Notes: a model not told the origin generated them from the letters alone. Numbered from the stretch's first letter, positions 1-5,754 are shown. The stretch is DNA of 6,573 bases from an uncultured Prevotella sp. (GCA_937916075.1 CALGHW010000432.1:1-6573); one strand, 5' to 3'. Translations and numbers: made by a program.

Positions 1-1445
1 TTGCCGTCCCAGACCGCCACGGGCGCAGCCTTCAGCAAATCATCTGAGGTGGGGTAATATTTATCTTCTGCCGTTTGCCCGTTCCCATTTACCGAAACAA
101 CAAGACAGTCGTCCATTTCGATAGTCGAAGTTAGCGAATTATCGGTTGCGTCGCTCTGTTTGTCCACATAACCCATAGAAAGAATGGCCGCACCGATTTG
201 CTTGCGCAGCATTCCCGGGATGCGCTGCTGGTTCGTTTTATCGTTGGTGTCCGTCCAATCCGTGATACCGCCCATGCCGTCATTCTTCCCTGTTCCGAGC
301 TTCCACCCCTGCGCCTTCTTCGCCCAGACGTAGTAATCGACGGTGTGTGCCTCCTTATAGTCCGTGGCCGTCCCATTGAGCAGTGCCTTGAATGCGTCTC
401 TTGCCGTGTCGCCCGTGCCCTTCGTCCATAATGCGGTGCAGTACTTCTGCTTCGAGCTGAACATGGGAGTCATGGTATCGGAGTCGAGCGGGGATGCCAC
501 CACGTCGGAGGCATCGTCGGGATTCACCTCGAGAATCAGACGGTTATAGGTCTCTGCCATATCGATGTCCATCTGCGTGCCTGACACGTTCCCTTCGGAA
601 AGCTCTATCGGGGCCAGACTGATATTCAACGAAGTATCGGGGGCAGAATGCCCATCGGGGTAGAGGTGGCTGTTGTTGCGGAATACCGCAGTGTTTTTGT
701 CGTTTTTAGAGAAAGTCTCCCATGAGAAAACGAAATAGTCATATCCACGCTGCACAACGTGCAGGTTGTATAGTTTCAGAATCGCTTCGAGCGTGTCGAG
801 CGAGGTGAACAGGTCGTCCTCGTCGTCTCCGAGGAATACTTTTTCGGAAACAAAGGTCTGGGCGAACGTATCGAAACAGCTCGTCACATCGCTGGCATAG
901 CCCTTACTGGCATCATCCCAGAATGAATGATATTTCTGGCTTTGGGTGGTGCTGTTTTCTGTAAAAACGTCAGCAAGAGAAATCATCCCTGCACTCGCCA
1001 CGTAATTTTTGTAACTTATGCCAGCACTGCCGATGTTCGCATAATTCTGATATTGGAGGGCGGCGAGCATATCTACGAGGTTCAGCTCGATATCGTTCGA
1101 GGTCTGCCCGCCTGAGAAATCCTGCGAAAACTGACGCGGCTCTACGCAGCCGTAGAAAACGCAATCCCCATCCACGTCGGCCGTCACGATAGCGTCGGCG
1201 CACTCCTTCTGGTAGAACTCGCTTTGATAATCCTCGCACTCCAGTCGCAGCGTGGCCGTGGCCTGAATCACCACGTCAAAAGTATCATTCAGGCCGCTTT
1301 CAATCACGAACGGCTCGGACGCAGGAAACCACAGTCCAGACTTCCCGTCATTGATGACCGCCTCGGTGGTGGTATCGTTCCTCGTGACGATGGACACCGT
1401 CACCGTCTGGCCTTTCTTATTGATGAACTGCCCGTGTATCTTCAT
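1..1445 (-). CDS. Phage tail/baseplate-type structural protein, N-terminal part (runs off left edge)
   Basis: Translating the minus strand from the ATG at 1445 gives 481 codons with no stop, so the C-terminus lies beyond the window. The protein begins MKIHGQFINKKGQTVTVSIV and has segments such as IESGLNDTFDVVIQ (about residues 48-61), DGDCVFYGCVEPRQFSQDF (about 91-109) and LNLVDMLAALQYQNYANIG (about 120-138). From memory, this layout recurs in long tail-associated or baseplate proteins of Bacteroidota prophages, where an early domain resembles distal-tail or tail-associated-lysin proteins. It is acidic and rich in Asp, Ser and Thr, with no signal peptide or membrane helix. The start is fixed by that N-terminus and lies 10 nt after the holin stop. 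The junction holds a 7-nt tandem repeat (TAGACTA twice) and no Shine-Dalgarno sequence. The structural role is certain only at the level of family resemblance; the exact virion position is inference. Confidence 0.72.
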   Translation of the reverse strand, partial: MKIHGQFINKKGQTVTVSIVTRNDTTTEAVINDGKSGLWFPASEPFVIESGLNDTFDVVIQATATLRLECEDYQSEFYQKECADAIVTADVDGDCVFYGCVEPRQFSQDFSGGQTSNDIELNLVDMLAALQYQNYANIGSAGISYKNYVASAGMISLADVFTENSTTQSQKYHSFWDDASKGYASDVTSCFDTFAQTFVSEKVFLGDDEDDLFTSLDTLEAILKLYNLHVVQRGYDYFVFSWETFSKNDKNTAVFRNNSHLYPDGHSAPDTSLNISLAPIELSEGNVSGTQMDIDMAETYNRLILEVNPDDASDVVASPLDSDTMTPMFSSKQKYCTALWTKGTGDTARDAFKALLNGTATDYKEAHTVDYYVWAKKAQGWKLGTGKNDGMGGITDWTDTNDKTNQQRIPGMLRKQIGAAILSMGYVDKQSDATDNSLTSTIEMDDCLVVSVNGNGQTAEDKYYPTSDDLLKAAPVAVWDG

Positions 1446-1455
1446 AGTCTATAGT

Positions 1456-1734
1456 CTATTTACTTGTTTTGTTCGGTAAGTCATCCTTGCCGCCGCTCCC
1501 ATTCAGCTTTCCTTCCAGCTCTGCGATAATCTGCCGACGTGTCGATGAAACGTAGAGCGTCAGCCCGAACACTGAACCCGCATAGATGATGGTCTGTGCG
1601 AAGTACCACAGCACGGAATCGTCTATGGTATGCTCATCCTCGATGAAGAAACTGAGAAAAGAGAGGATGATGCCGCTGGCAAGCATGATGCACGCCGTGG
1701 AGTATTGGATGATTTCTTTGCTATTTCTTTCCAT
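1456..1734 (-). CDS. Holin-like small membrane protein
   Basis: A 92-aa protein with two predicted membrane helices, about residues 11-31 (STACIMLASGIILSFLSFF) and 41-62 (VLWYFAQTIIYAGSVFGLTL). They are joined by a short acidic turn (EDEHTIDD) and followed by a charged, hydrophilic tail from about residue 66. This two-helix plan, with the SVLWYFAQ..IYAGSVFG pattern, is one I associate with holins of Bacteroidota phages. A holin would sit in the host inner membrane and time lysis by releasing or activating the endolysin. No endolysin is visible in the window. The ATG at 1734 follows an AAGG stretch. The gene lies directly upstream of the tail protein, 10 nt away, and downstream of the ThyX-like gene. 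The alternative is another small phage membrane protein; the assignment is by topology and pattern, not by a catalytic motif. Confidence 0.62.
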   Translation of the reverse strand: MERNSKEIIQYSTACIMLASGIILSFLSFFIEDEHTIDDSVLWYFAQTIIYAGSVFGLTLYVSSTRRQIIAELEGKLNGSGGKDDLPNKTSK

Positions 1735-1816
1735 TTCCTTGCCTTTTTCTTATTCGGACGGCTGTCCGTGATAGGCTCCGATGTGGGGGGAATCCATCAA
1801 GGCAAGTAAATAAAAA

Positions 1817-2398
1817 TCAAGCAAAAAAATATCTTGATTTTTCATAATCAACTTTCCTGTACTGCCTCACTTCTTCCTCATACTCTCCCGTGTGGACGAA
1901 TCCGCAGCATTTCAGCTCCCTGCAGAAGCCGCTGTAAACGCAGTTCTTGACCATCTTGTCCGCCATGACCATATCATGCTTTGCGATTTCTGCCTTCACG
2001 GCTTTCCATGCTTCCCTTGTTTCTTTTGAAGCTCGGAAACAAAGCCGTTTCCTGCTGATATTGATAAGCGTCTGCGCATTGACGATGAAGTCTTGGTCAT
2101 TTACTGAACCTTGCGGTAATTCATCCCTGCTGCAATTCAGCTTCCTTCTATCCTCCCGTTGCGAATGGATGAAGGGCAGCACGTGTTCATGCCTAAGCAA
2201 ATGAACCCCGACCCATTGGCGCAGCCCTTGGAAATGGATGGCGTATTCCACCAGCTTGATGGGGCTGTGCTCTGACAAAAGCATCCTCGCCTTCCAGCTC
2301 TCACTGGGTTCTTTGTGTAAAGGTTCTTTACCCATTGTCCGCCGTGCAGCATCCAACGCCCTGCTCCATGGCGTTTCTTGTATTACCGTCACTTTCAT
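1817..2398 (-). CDS. ThyX-like flavin-dependent thymidylate synthase homologue
   Basis: A 193-aa protein with the order of landmarks expected of the Thy1/ThyX family. LLSEHSPIKLVEY (40-52) matches the early His/Ser region. LLRHEHVLPFIHSQR (67-81) matches the ThyX signature RHRx7S, here RHE-x7-S with the third residue Glu instead of Arg. NAQTLINISRKRLCFRASKE (107-126) followed by TREAW matches the C-terminal dUMP/FAD-site region (R118, E126, R128). ThyX makes dTMP from dUMP using FAD, NADPH and methylene-tetrahydrofolate. Typical members are about 220-250 aa, so this is short. A cysteine group at 153, 159, 164 and 165 lies near the C-terminus. The start ATG overlaps the upstream stop as ATGA. 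From memory, similar short divergent ThyX-like proteins occur in gut phages. Whether it keeps the canonical reaction is uncertain because of the altered signature; membership of the superfamily is much firmer. Confidence 0.8.
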   Translation of the reverse strand: MKVTVIQETPWSRALDAARRTMGKEPLHKEPSESWKARMLLSEHSPIKLVEYAIHFQGLRQWVGVHLLRHEHVLPFIHSQREDRRKLNCSRDELPQGSVNDQDFIVNAQTLINISRKRLCFRASKETREAWKAVKAEIAKHDMVMADKMVKNCVYSGFCRELKCCGFVHTGEYEEEVRQYRKVDYEKSRYFFA

Positions 2399-2733
2399 AT
2401 CGTTTCTTTTTTATTTTCTGAAAAAACGCTGTTATTGAGTTCCACCTGTGCGTCTGGGTACAGGTCGGACACATACGCCCAACGGGCGAAGAAGGGGTGG
2501 TTTGTGCCGCAATCCCACAATACGAATGTGGGATTGCGAGGAATGTCCAGAAATGCGAGGTACTGTCTGCCTGGCTCTGGCCGTTCTTTCCTCGCATCAT
2601 GCCACAGGTTCTGACCGTACCATTTGGCACCTCTGTAAAATCCATCCGCAAAAGACCACACTTCGGGGGCTTCGCTTGAATATACGTCTGCGTATTTCTT
2701 CGCCCATTTGTCGATTTCCTTGTCTTCAATCAT
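2395..2733 (-). CDS. Small phage protein with a DUF551-like C-terminal half
   Basis: A 112-aa protein in two parts. Residues 1-40 are charged and helical, ending in FADGFYRGAKWYGQN, a pattern common in small accessory proteins of Bacteroidota phages. Residues 44-93 start W-H-D-A-R-K-E-R-P-E-P and continue to a tryptophan-tyrosine block (FARWAYVSDLYP). That is the layout of DUF551-like domains: a Trp, then an E-x-P turn, beta strands and a closing Trp. No catalytic residues are evident and the function is unknown. The ATG at 2733 is preceded by an A/T-rich leader without a clear Shine-Dalgarno. Its stop overlaps the ThyX-like start (ATGA), suggesting translational coupling. The upstream neighbour is the tRNA-like element. 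The DUF551 resemblance is by eye; that it is a real gene is well supported by length, coupling and composition. Confidence 0.68.
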   Translation of the reverse strand: MIEDKEIDKWAKKYADVYSSEAPEVWSFADGFYRGAKWYGQNLWHDARKERPEPGRQYLAFLDIPRNPTFVLWDCGTNHPFFARWAYVSDLYPDAQVELNNSVFSENKKETI

Positions 2734-2760
2734 AATTATTCACGTTTAGTTTACAAGTTG

Positions 2761-2861
2761 ACCGCGGGGGCGGAGTCGAACCGCCCTAATGTCCTACGCT
2801 CTTCGACAGTTCCCTTCTGTGTTATTCCGTCTGGCCTATCCGATTAGCCAGCTATCCGCGG
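2761..2861 (-). ncRNA. tRNA-like element with intact D/T elbow and abnormal anticodon arm
   Basis: The minus strand carries a perfect T arm (2785-2769): stem GGCGG/CCGCC with loop TTCGACT, i.e. TTCRA and the closing G-C pair. Flanking CCGCGG blocks at 2861-2856 and 2767-2762 pair as a 6-bp acceptor. The D arm has stem GGCT/GGCC (2849-2846 with 2836-2833) and loop AATCGGATA, with canonical A, purine, GG and final A. One A then leads to a 5-bp stem GACGG/CTGTC (2831-2827 with 2809-2805, one G.U pair). The loop of that stem is 17 nt instead of 7, the variable region is 19 nt, and five bases instead of two join the acceptor to the D stem. Total length is 101 nt, against about 73-90 for tRNAs lacking an encoded CCA; CCA is not encoded here. 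I cannot assign an anticodon. It fills an otherwise empty gap in a packed gene array. Confidence 0.55.
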
Positions 2862-2878
2862 CGGGGGTCTGAAGCCCT

Positions 2879-3058
2879 CTAACGTTCAGTTTTCTTAGCC
2901 TTTAAGGCAATTGTGGCAGGATATACGGTGTCGAAACCGTCAAACTGCTCCTCAATGTGCTCTATCTCGATTTCATCAAGCAAGCCATCCTCTGACTTGA
3001 TTAGCACTTCTTCCTCACTTGATGAGTAAAGAGCTTCTATTAGCTCTGATACTTTCAT
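2879..3058 (-). CDS. Small acidic phage protein (59 aa), function unknown
   Basis: The protein begins MKVSELIEALYSSSEEEVLI, the usual opening of small phage proteins of the MKVSELIE..L type, and continues as an acidic stretch (DEIEIEHIEEQFDGFD) to a short strand-like end (TIALKAKKTER). The ATG at 3058 is chosen because this opening is characteristic. A longer version would need a TTG start at 3091 and would overlap the upstream gene further. With the ATG the overlap is already 44 nt. There is no clear ribosome-binding sequence, as is common in Bacteroidota. No enzyme motif, signal peptide or membrane segment is present. The fold is probably small alpha/beta; the role is unknown. The tRNA-like element begins 17 nt after its stop. 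Confidence 0.62.
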   Translation of the reverse strand: MKVSELIEALYSSSEEEVLIKSEDGLLDEIEIEHIEEQFDGFDTVYPATIALKAKKTER

Positions 3059-3293
3059 AAGTCTGATGTCGAATGTCTGATATGTCGCCAACAGTGCCTT
3101 TTGGATGCTCCATAAACAACAGATACATGGTCGTGTACCTTAGTTTATCCTCTCGCCATTTGTATACACGGTGCACCTTGGCGGATGTTCCTACCTTCCC
3201 TATCGTTTCAATGAAACGTGGGGTCTCGTTAAATTTTCTCAAGCAAAAATCATTCAGATTCTTCTCTCCTTCAATCCATTTTGTTATATACAT
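3015..3293 (-). CDS. Unrecognised 92-aa basic protein
   Basis: The reading frame could start at an ATG at 3368, but that would lie well inside mazG. The ATG at 3293, 13 nt after the mazG stop, gives MYITKWIEGEKNLNDFCLRK as a natural start. The body is basic and mixed (Arg, Lys, Tyr rich): VHRVYKWREDKLRYTTMYLL in the middle and HQTYESIRANRSSLLIK at the end. I recognise no domain and no membrane segment. Its last 44 nt overlap the next gene in another frame. In favour of a real gene are the fit into the gap after mazG and the lack of any competing frame in the first 235 nt. Against it are the lack of a recognisable family and of a ribosome-binding site. A frameshift that trims or joins the end cannot be excluded. 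Confidence 0.5.
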   Translation of the reverse strand: MYITKWIEGEKNLNDFCLRKFNETPRFIETIGKVGTSAKVHRVYKWREDKLRYTTMYLLFMEHPKGTVGDISDIRHQTYESIRANRSSLLIK

Positions 3294-3306
3294 TGGCCAA
3301 TTGTTC

Positions 3307-3627
3307 TTATCTATTATCTCCGCTGCCGTGGAGCTTGCCTCTAAGCTGCCGTGAATGCAGTTTCTCATAGTTCATCTTCGCTATCTCATCAAGTGAGTAG
3401 CCGATGTCGTGTGCGAGGGTGGCAACGTACCAGAGCACATCGCCCAGCTCCTTTGCGATGGCGAGCTTCCTGTCATCGGTGAAAATGGAGTCGTTGTCCC
3501 GAAGGACTTTTTTCACTTTGTCAGAGACCTCTCCAGCCTCCCCCGTCAGACCGAGGGCTGGGTATATGATTGGCTGTGGGTAGATGGCGGTCTCCAGTGC
3601 CATCTTCTGATATTCATTGAGGGTCAT
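3307..3627 (-). CDS. MazG-like nucleotide pyrophosphohydrolase
   Basis: A 106-aa all-alpha NTP pyrophosphohydrolase of the phage MazG-like type. The metal-binding pattern ExxE-x(12-28)-ExxD is complete: E30 and E33 in LTGEAGEVSDKV, then E60 and D63 in AKELGDVLWYVATLA, with 26 residues between. The end NYEKLHSRQLRGKLHGSGDNR-like segment (86-106) is the usual C-terminus of small phage MazG proteins. The family hydrolyses (d)NTPs to (d)NMP and pyrophosphate; phage copies are proposed to adjust nucleotide pools or lower (p)ppGpp. The frame stays open upstream to 3834, but the start at 3627 is favoured. It has the only strong Shine-Dalgarno in the window (AAAGGAGGTG, 8 nt from ATG) and it overlaps the stop of the 44-aa gene as ATGA. 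With the ThyX-like gene it forms a plausible nucleotide-metabolism pair, dUMP being one possible MazG-type product; that link is inference. Confidence 0.88.
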   Translation of the reverse strand: MTLNEYQKMALETAIYPQPIIYPALGLTGEAGEVSDKVKKVLRDNDSIFTDDRKLAIAKELGDVLWYVATLAHDIGYSLDEIAKMNYEKLHSRQLRGKLHGSGDNR

Positions 3628-3758
3628 TTCTCCACCTCCTTTGCTGTTGATTCCATTTGTTGAATAATATTGCCTATTGTCTTGCCTGAATAACAGAGCG
3701 ATACCTCTTTCAACACGGCAATCTGCGCCTTTAGGCGGATGTATTCTCCTTGTGTCAT
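3624..3758 (-). CDS. 44-aa phage protein coupled to mazG
   Basis: Reading the minus strand from the ATG at 3758 gives MTQGEYIRLKAQIAVLKEVS, then LCYSGKTIGNIIQQMESTAK and EVEK. It is a mostly helical, amphipathic small protein. The pattern Y-x-G-x-T-I-x-N-I-I-Q-Q-M resembles, from memory, tiny proteins of about 40-50 aa found in Bacteroidota phages with no known function. The leader is A/T-rich (ACAATG). Its TGA overlaps the mazG start as ATGA, and its last codons contain mazG's Shine-Dalgarno sequence. Its translation should therefore deliver ribosomes to mazG. It starts 20 nt after the stop of the 267-aa DNA-binding-like protein. The frame of the mazG open extension covers the same bases but has no family features there, which supports this shorter frame as the real one. 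Confidence 0.66.
   Translation of the reverse strand: MTQGEYIRLKAQIAVLKEVSLCYSGKTIGNIIQQMESTAKEVEK
3633..3642 (-). promoter_or_regulatory. Strong Shine-Dalgarno site of mazG
   Basis: The minus strand reads AAAGGAGGTG, with 8 nt between the GGAGG core and the ATG at 3627. It is near-complementary to the 16S rRNA 3' end. Other starts in the window have only weak or A/T-rich leaders, so this site fixes the mazG start and makes it unusual among its neighbours. Confidence 0.7.
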
Positions 3759-3778
3759 TGTTAATTTTATTTATGCTT

Positions 3779-4582
3779 TCAATCCTCATCTGCGGGCAGC
3801 ACCTGCAGCCCCATTGCGGCGGCTTCCTGCTCAAGCTCCCCTAAGCGTTTGGTCTGCTCGTCATAGCATATCACCAGCGGTTCGCCCTTCGCATAGAAAT
3901 AGTCACACCGGCGCGCCATGCGGTACTTCATCAAACGCTGCCGCTTGCTAAGCTGCTTCAGCCTTAGACGCGTCTGCTGCGGCTTCCCAGAAGATACTCG
4001 GAAATGCTCCATTTTGTACAAACGTTTCAGAGTGATGCTTTTCTTCAGCAAGCCATTGTCATACTTTTCTTTGGTCATGCCAGCCTGCTCCCATGGCTTT
4101 TTGCCGGGCTTATACCCTGGCCATTCTTCACGGGGCAAGGTCTCCCGTATCTTCCTCCATCGGGCGATGATGCCTGCTTTGTTTTTCTTCCTCCCCCCTG
4201 CCTTTCTGCCGTTTTCTCTAATGCGCTCTTTCGGACGTTTCAGTCCTAAGCGAACGACAAGACTGCGCAGCTGAGTTAATGAAATCCCCAGCCGCCCCAG
4301 TATCTCCGAGGTCTCTGTCATGCCCGTGTAGGCCTCTTTCAACCATTCTTTCTCCTCGTCGGATAGCAGCTTCCCGCCGTGTAATATACTGTACACCGCC
4401 GAGAGGTTCTTCTTCCATCCGAACCGCTTCGCAAGGCGGCAGACAGATTCCTCGCAGATGCCGAGCCGTGCGGCGATTTCCTTGTTGAACGTGGTGGGGT
4501 AGGCCTCTGCCGCATAGGCGAGTTCCTCTTGCGTGAACTCATAGTAAGCGCGGCCTTTCTTCTTTCTATTTTCTTTACTCAT
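3779..4582 (-). CDS. Putative DNA-binding protein with two HTH-like segments
   Basis: A 267-aa basic protein. Residues about 33-57 (NKEIAARLGICEESVCRLAK, then RFGWKK) form a clear helix-turn-helix, a resolvase/Trp-repressor-like 'NKEIAxRLGI' type. A second, weaker copy follows at about 91-115 (SEILGRLGISLTQLRSLVVR, then LGLK). Residues 115-148 are very basic (RPKERIRENGRKAGGRKKNK) and may contact DNA. The C-terminal third is Lys/Arg rich, then acidic at the end (LGELEQEAAAMGLQVLPADED). I know similar HTH proteins from Bacteroidota prophages, but not a proven function. Possible roles are a transcription regulator or a small-terminase-like packaging protein. No large terminase is visible to support the latter. 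Its ATG overlaps the upstream stop as ATGA, and the 44-aa gene follows 20 nt later. DNA binding is well supported by the HTH motifs; the role is open. Confidence 0.72.
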   Translation of the reverse strand: MSKENRKKKGRAYYEFTQEELAYAAEAYPTTFNKEIAARLGICEESVCRLAKRFGWKKNLSAVYSILHGGKLLSDEEKEWLKEAYTGMTETSEILGRLGISLTQLRSLVVRLGLKRPKERIRENGRKAGGRKKNKAGIIARWRKIRETLPREEWPGYKPGKKPWEQAGMTKEKYDNGLLKKSITLKRLYKMEHFRVSSGKPQQTRLRLKQLSKRQRLMKYRMARRCDYFYAKGEPLVICYDEQTKRLGELEQEAAAMGLQVLPADED

Positions 4583-5415
4583 GGCACGTATCTTGGTATG
4601 GGATAGTTCTCGAGTTGTTCCTCAACAGAGCCGTACATGGCCTTTTTCTCATCGGGCAAATCGGCAAATGCCTCACGGATGTTCCTCTCAATTCGTGACG
4701 GGTCAAACGCCGTGCGGGTCATGTCCTCGAAGACGTACTCGCCTATCTTCGTAATTCTGTCCTTGACGGCAAGAATGTCGATATGATACTTTCTTTGCAA
4801 AAGCCGGTCTGCATACTCTGCCACGTCGTCGAGGAAGTACTTGCGCAAAGCCCTGTCCCAGTTGATACCGCTCATTGAGTGCTCGCCACGAACAACGGCG
4901 GCGGCTACAGAGCACTGATAGCACGCACAGATGTAGATTTGTGCGACAAACGCCGCATCGAGCGCACGCTCTTGTGGCAGAAGCTCCTTGAAAACGTCAT
5001 AGGCTGCTGAGCGTGCCCGCTCTATGTTCTTGGTCTGGTCGCCGACGAACGCACCGAAATAGGCTTCGATGAAGTCCGCATCGGCCATCCGCTGGTGATA
5101 CTTCGTGGCCTTCACCAATGAGCGGCGGATGCGTCCAAGGAAATCGCATACCGTCCCATCCATCTCGTTCTTCCTGTGGAATCTGAACCAGTCTACACAT
5201 CCGAGATAGGCTTGGTATGTCACCTCCGCAAACGCCCCTGCGTGCATCACTGCGAAATGCTCCACACGGCGAACAGACGTGTTCACATCTTCAGGTGTCA
5301 GCCCATTTGGCACGATGATTTCCGTGCGCAGCCCCTCGCCATCCGACACCTTTATAAGACGGAACGCACGGAACGGGGCTGGGGCTGTATTGAAATGAAG
5401 ACGTAGGTCACTCAT
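4579..5415 (-). CDS. Unrecognised 278-aa phage protein
   Basis: Starts MSDLRLHFNTAPAPFRAFRL and ends with PIPRYVP. I recognise no family. Visible features are an N-terminal strand-rich part with a Pro-rich opening and IIVPNGLTPEDVN (33-45). A long, mainly helical body follows, with aromatic residues around 64-80 and a Cys/Ala-rich segment IYICACYQCSVAAAVVRGEH near residue 160. The C-terminal region is charged and helical (DILAVKDRITKIGEYVFEDM, then FDPSRIERNIREAFADLPDE). The IYICACYQCSVAAAVV stretch is hydrophobic but sits inside a soluble-looking protein and is probably a buried helix rather than a membrane span. The start overlaps the stop of the membrane-protein gene by 8 nt (ATGAGTGA), and its stop overlaps the HTH-protein start (ATGA). 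Coupling on both sides suggests it works with these neighbours, but nothing in the sequence names a role. Confidence 0.62.
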   Translation of the reverse strand: MSDLRLHFNTAPAPFRAFRLIKVSDGEGLRTEIIVPNGLTPEDVNTSVRRVEHFAVMHAGAFAEVTYQAYLGCVDWFRFHRKNEMDGTVCDFLGRIRRSLVKATKYHQRMADADFIEAYFGAFVGDQTKNIERARSAAYDVFKELLPQERALDAAFVAQIYICACYQCSVAAAVVRGEHSMSGINWDRALRKYFLDDVAEYADRLLQRKYHIDILAVKDRITKIGEYVFEDMTRTAFDPSRIERNIREAFADLPDEKKAMYGSVEEQLENYPIPRYVP

Positions 5416-5629
5416 GGCCGCCTCCTTCCTTCATCCTGTGCGCTTTTTCGCCGCGAAATAGCAGCCAAACGCCGACGAGCAACGCAGTGAAAAACAAAAG
5501 GACTCCTACTGTGAGCAGCGTGATAATGGGAAAGAACGCCCATGTCCACGGACACTGGAGCAGCCCGATGGCACGAGCCGCGATGAGTGCGGCCTGCAGC
5601 AGTACGAAAATGATAGCTGTTGTTTTCAT
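5408..5629 (-). CDS. Small membrane protein (73 aa)
   Basis: The protein opens MKTTAIIFVLLQAALIAARA, a hydrophobic helix at residues 4-24. A second long hydrophobic region follows at about 29-58 (WTWAFFPIITLLTVGVLLFF, then TALLVGVWLLF), and the end is basic (RGEKAHRMKEGGGHE). The CPWTWAFFPI segment between them is a pattern common in small two-helix membrane proteins of Bacteroidota phages, whose function is not established. It is predicted to sit in the inner membrane with the C-terminus cytoplasmic by the positive-inside rule. The ATG at 5629 lies in an A/T-rich leader (ACAATATG) without a Shine-Dalgarno. It is the first gene of the left-hand array after the 650-bp gap, and its stop overlaps the next start by 8 nt. 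A second holin is possible but less likely than the protein at 1734. Confidence 0.68.
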   Translation of the reverse strand: MKTTAIIFVLLQAALIAARAIGLLQCPWTWAFFPIITLLTVGVLLFFTALLVGVWLLFRGEKAHRMKEGGGHE

Positions 5630-5662
5630 ATTGTATTTTTATTTAAGAGTATTCAATGGAAA

Positions 5663-5689
5663 CCCGCCTATCCGTCACGAACTGGCGGG
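5663..5689 (-). promoter_or_regulatory. Leader hairpin upstream of the membrane-protein gene
   Basis: CCCGCC (5663-5668) and GGCGGG (5684-5689) form a perfect 6-bp stem with a 15-nt loop, ending 33 nt before the ATG at 5629. On the minus strand the 3' side is followed by only three T residues, too few for a strong terminator. It may be an attenuator or a 5' leader structure; nothing shows which. Confidence 0.4.
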
Positions 5690-5693
5690 AGAG

Positions 5694-5728
5694 TAAAAAT
5701 AATAAACAATCAATTTATTAAAAGCAAA
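5694..5728 (-). promoter_or_regulatory. Weak Bacteroidota-type promoter candidate
   Basis: On the minus strand TTTG (5728-5725) lies 20 nt before TATTATTT (5704-5697). The Bacteroidota consensus is TTTG, then 19-21 nt, then TAnnTTTG. The -33 element and spacing fit; the -7 element matches only partly. The better -7 string TATTTTTA (5701-5694) has a 23-nt spacer. The place is right, just after the terminator-like hairpin and ahead of the gene array, but AT-rich sequence makes chance matches easy. Confidence 0.28.
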
Positions 5729-5754
5729 AAGAATGAATGCCACCGCTGTGGCAT
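5720..5754 (-). terminator. Probable intrinsic terminator
   Basis: The minus strand forms a perfect 7-bp stem ATGCCAC/GTGGCAT with a 4-nt loop (5754-5737), followed by the T-rich run TCATTCTTTTTGCTTTT (5736-5720). The T-tract is interrupted, so strength is uncertain. It would end a minus-strand transcript through the tandem repeats before the gene array begins. On the plus strand there is no T-run after the hairpin, so it works in one direction only. Confidence 0.5.

Noticed and set aside
970..1239. An 89-codon Arg-rich frame on the minus strand inside the tail gene.
   Set aside because: Shadow frame within the long tail-protein frame; its Arg-rich composition is what an off-frame reading of GC-rich codons gives.
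1750..1797. A 15-codon frame (MDSPHIGAYHGQPSE) and a 5-bp hairpin CGGAC/GTCCG (1755-1768) between the ThyX-like and holin genes.
   Set aside because: The frame has no ribosome-binding site, is very short, and I know no family for it. The hairpin lacks a T-run on either strand, so it is not a terminator.
2761..2861. Selenocysteine tRNA, because of the length and TTCGACTCC in the T loop.
   Set aside because: No UCA anticodon loop, acceptor and D-loop sizes do not fit the selenocysteine tRNA plan, and no convincing long variable stem is present.
3307..3834. A 175-codon version of mazG starting upstream.
   Set aside because: The extra N-terminus has no family features, overlaps the HTH protein gene and the 44-aa gene, and the strong Shine-Dalgarno and ATGA coupling mark 3627 as the start.
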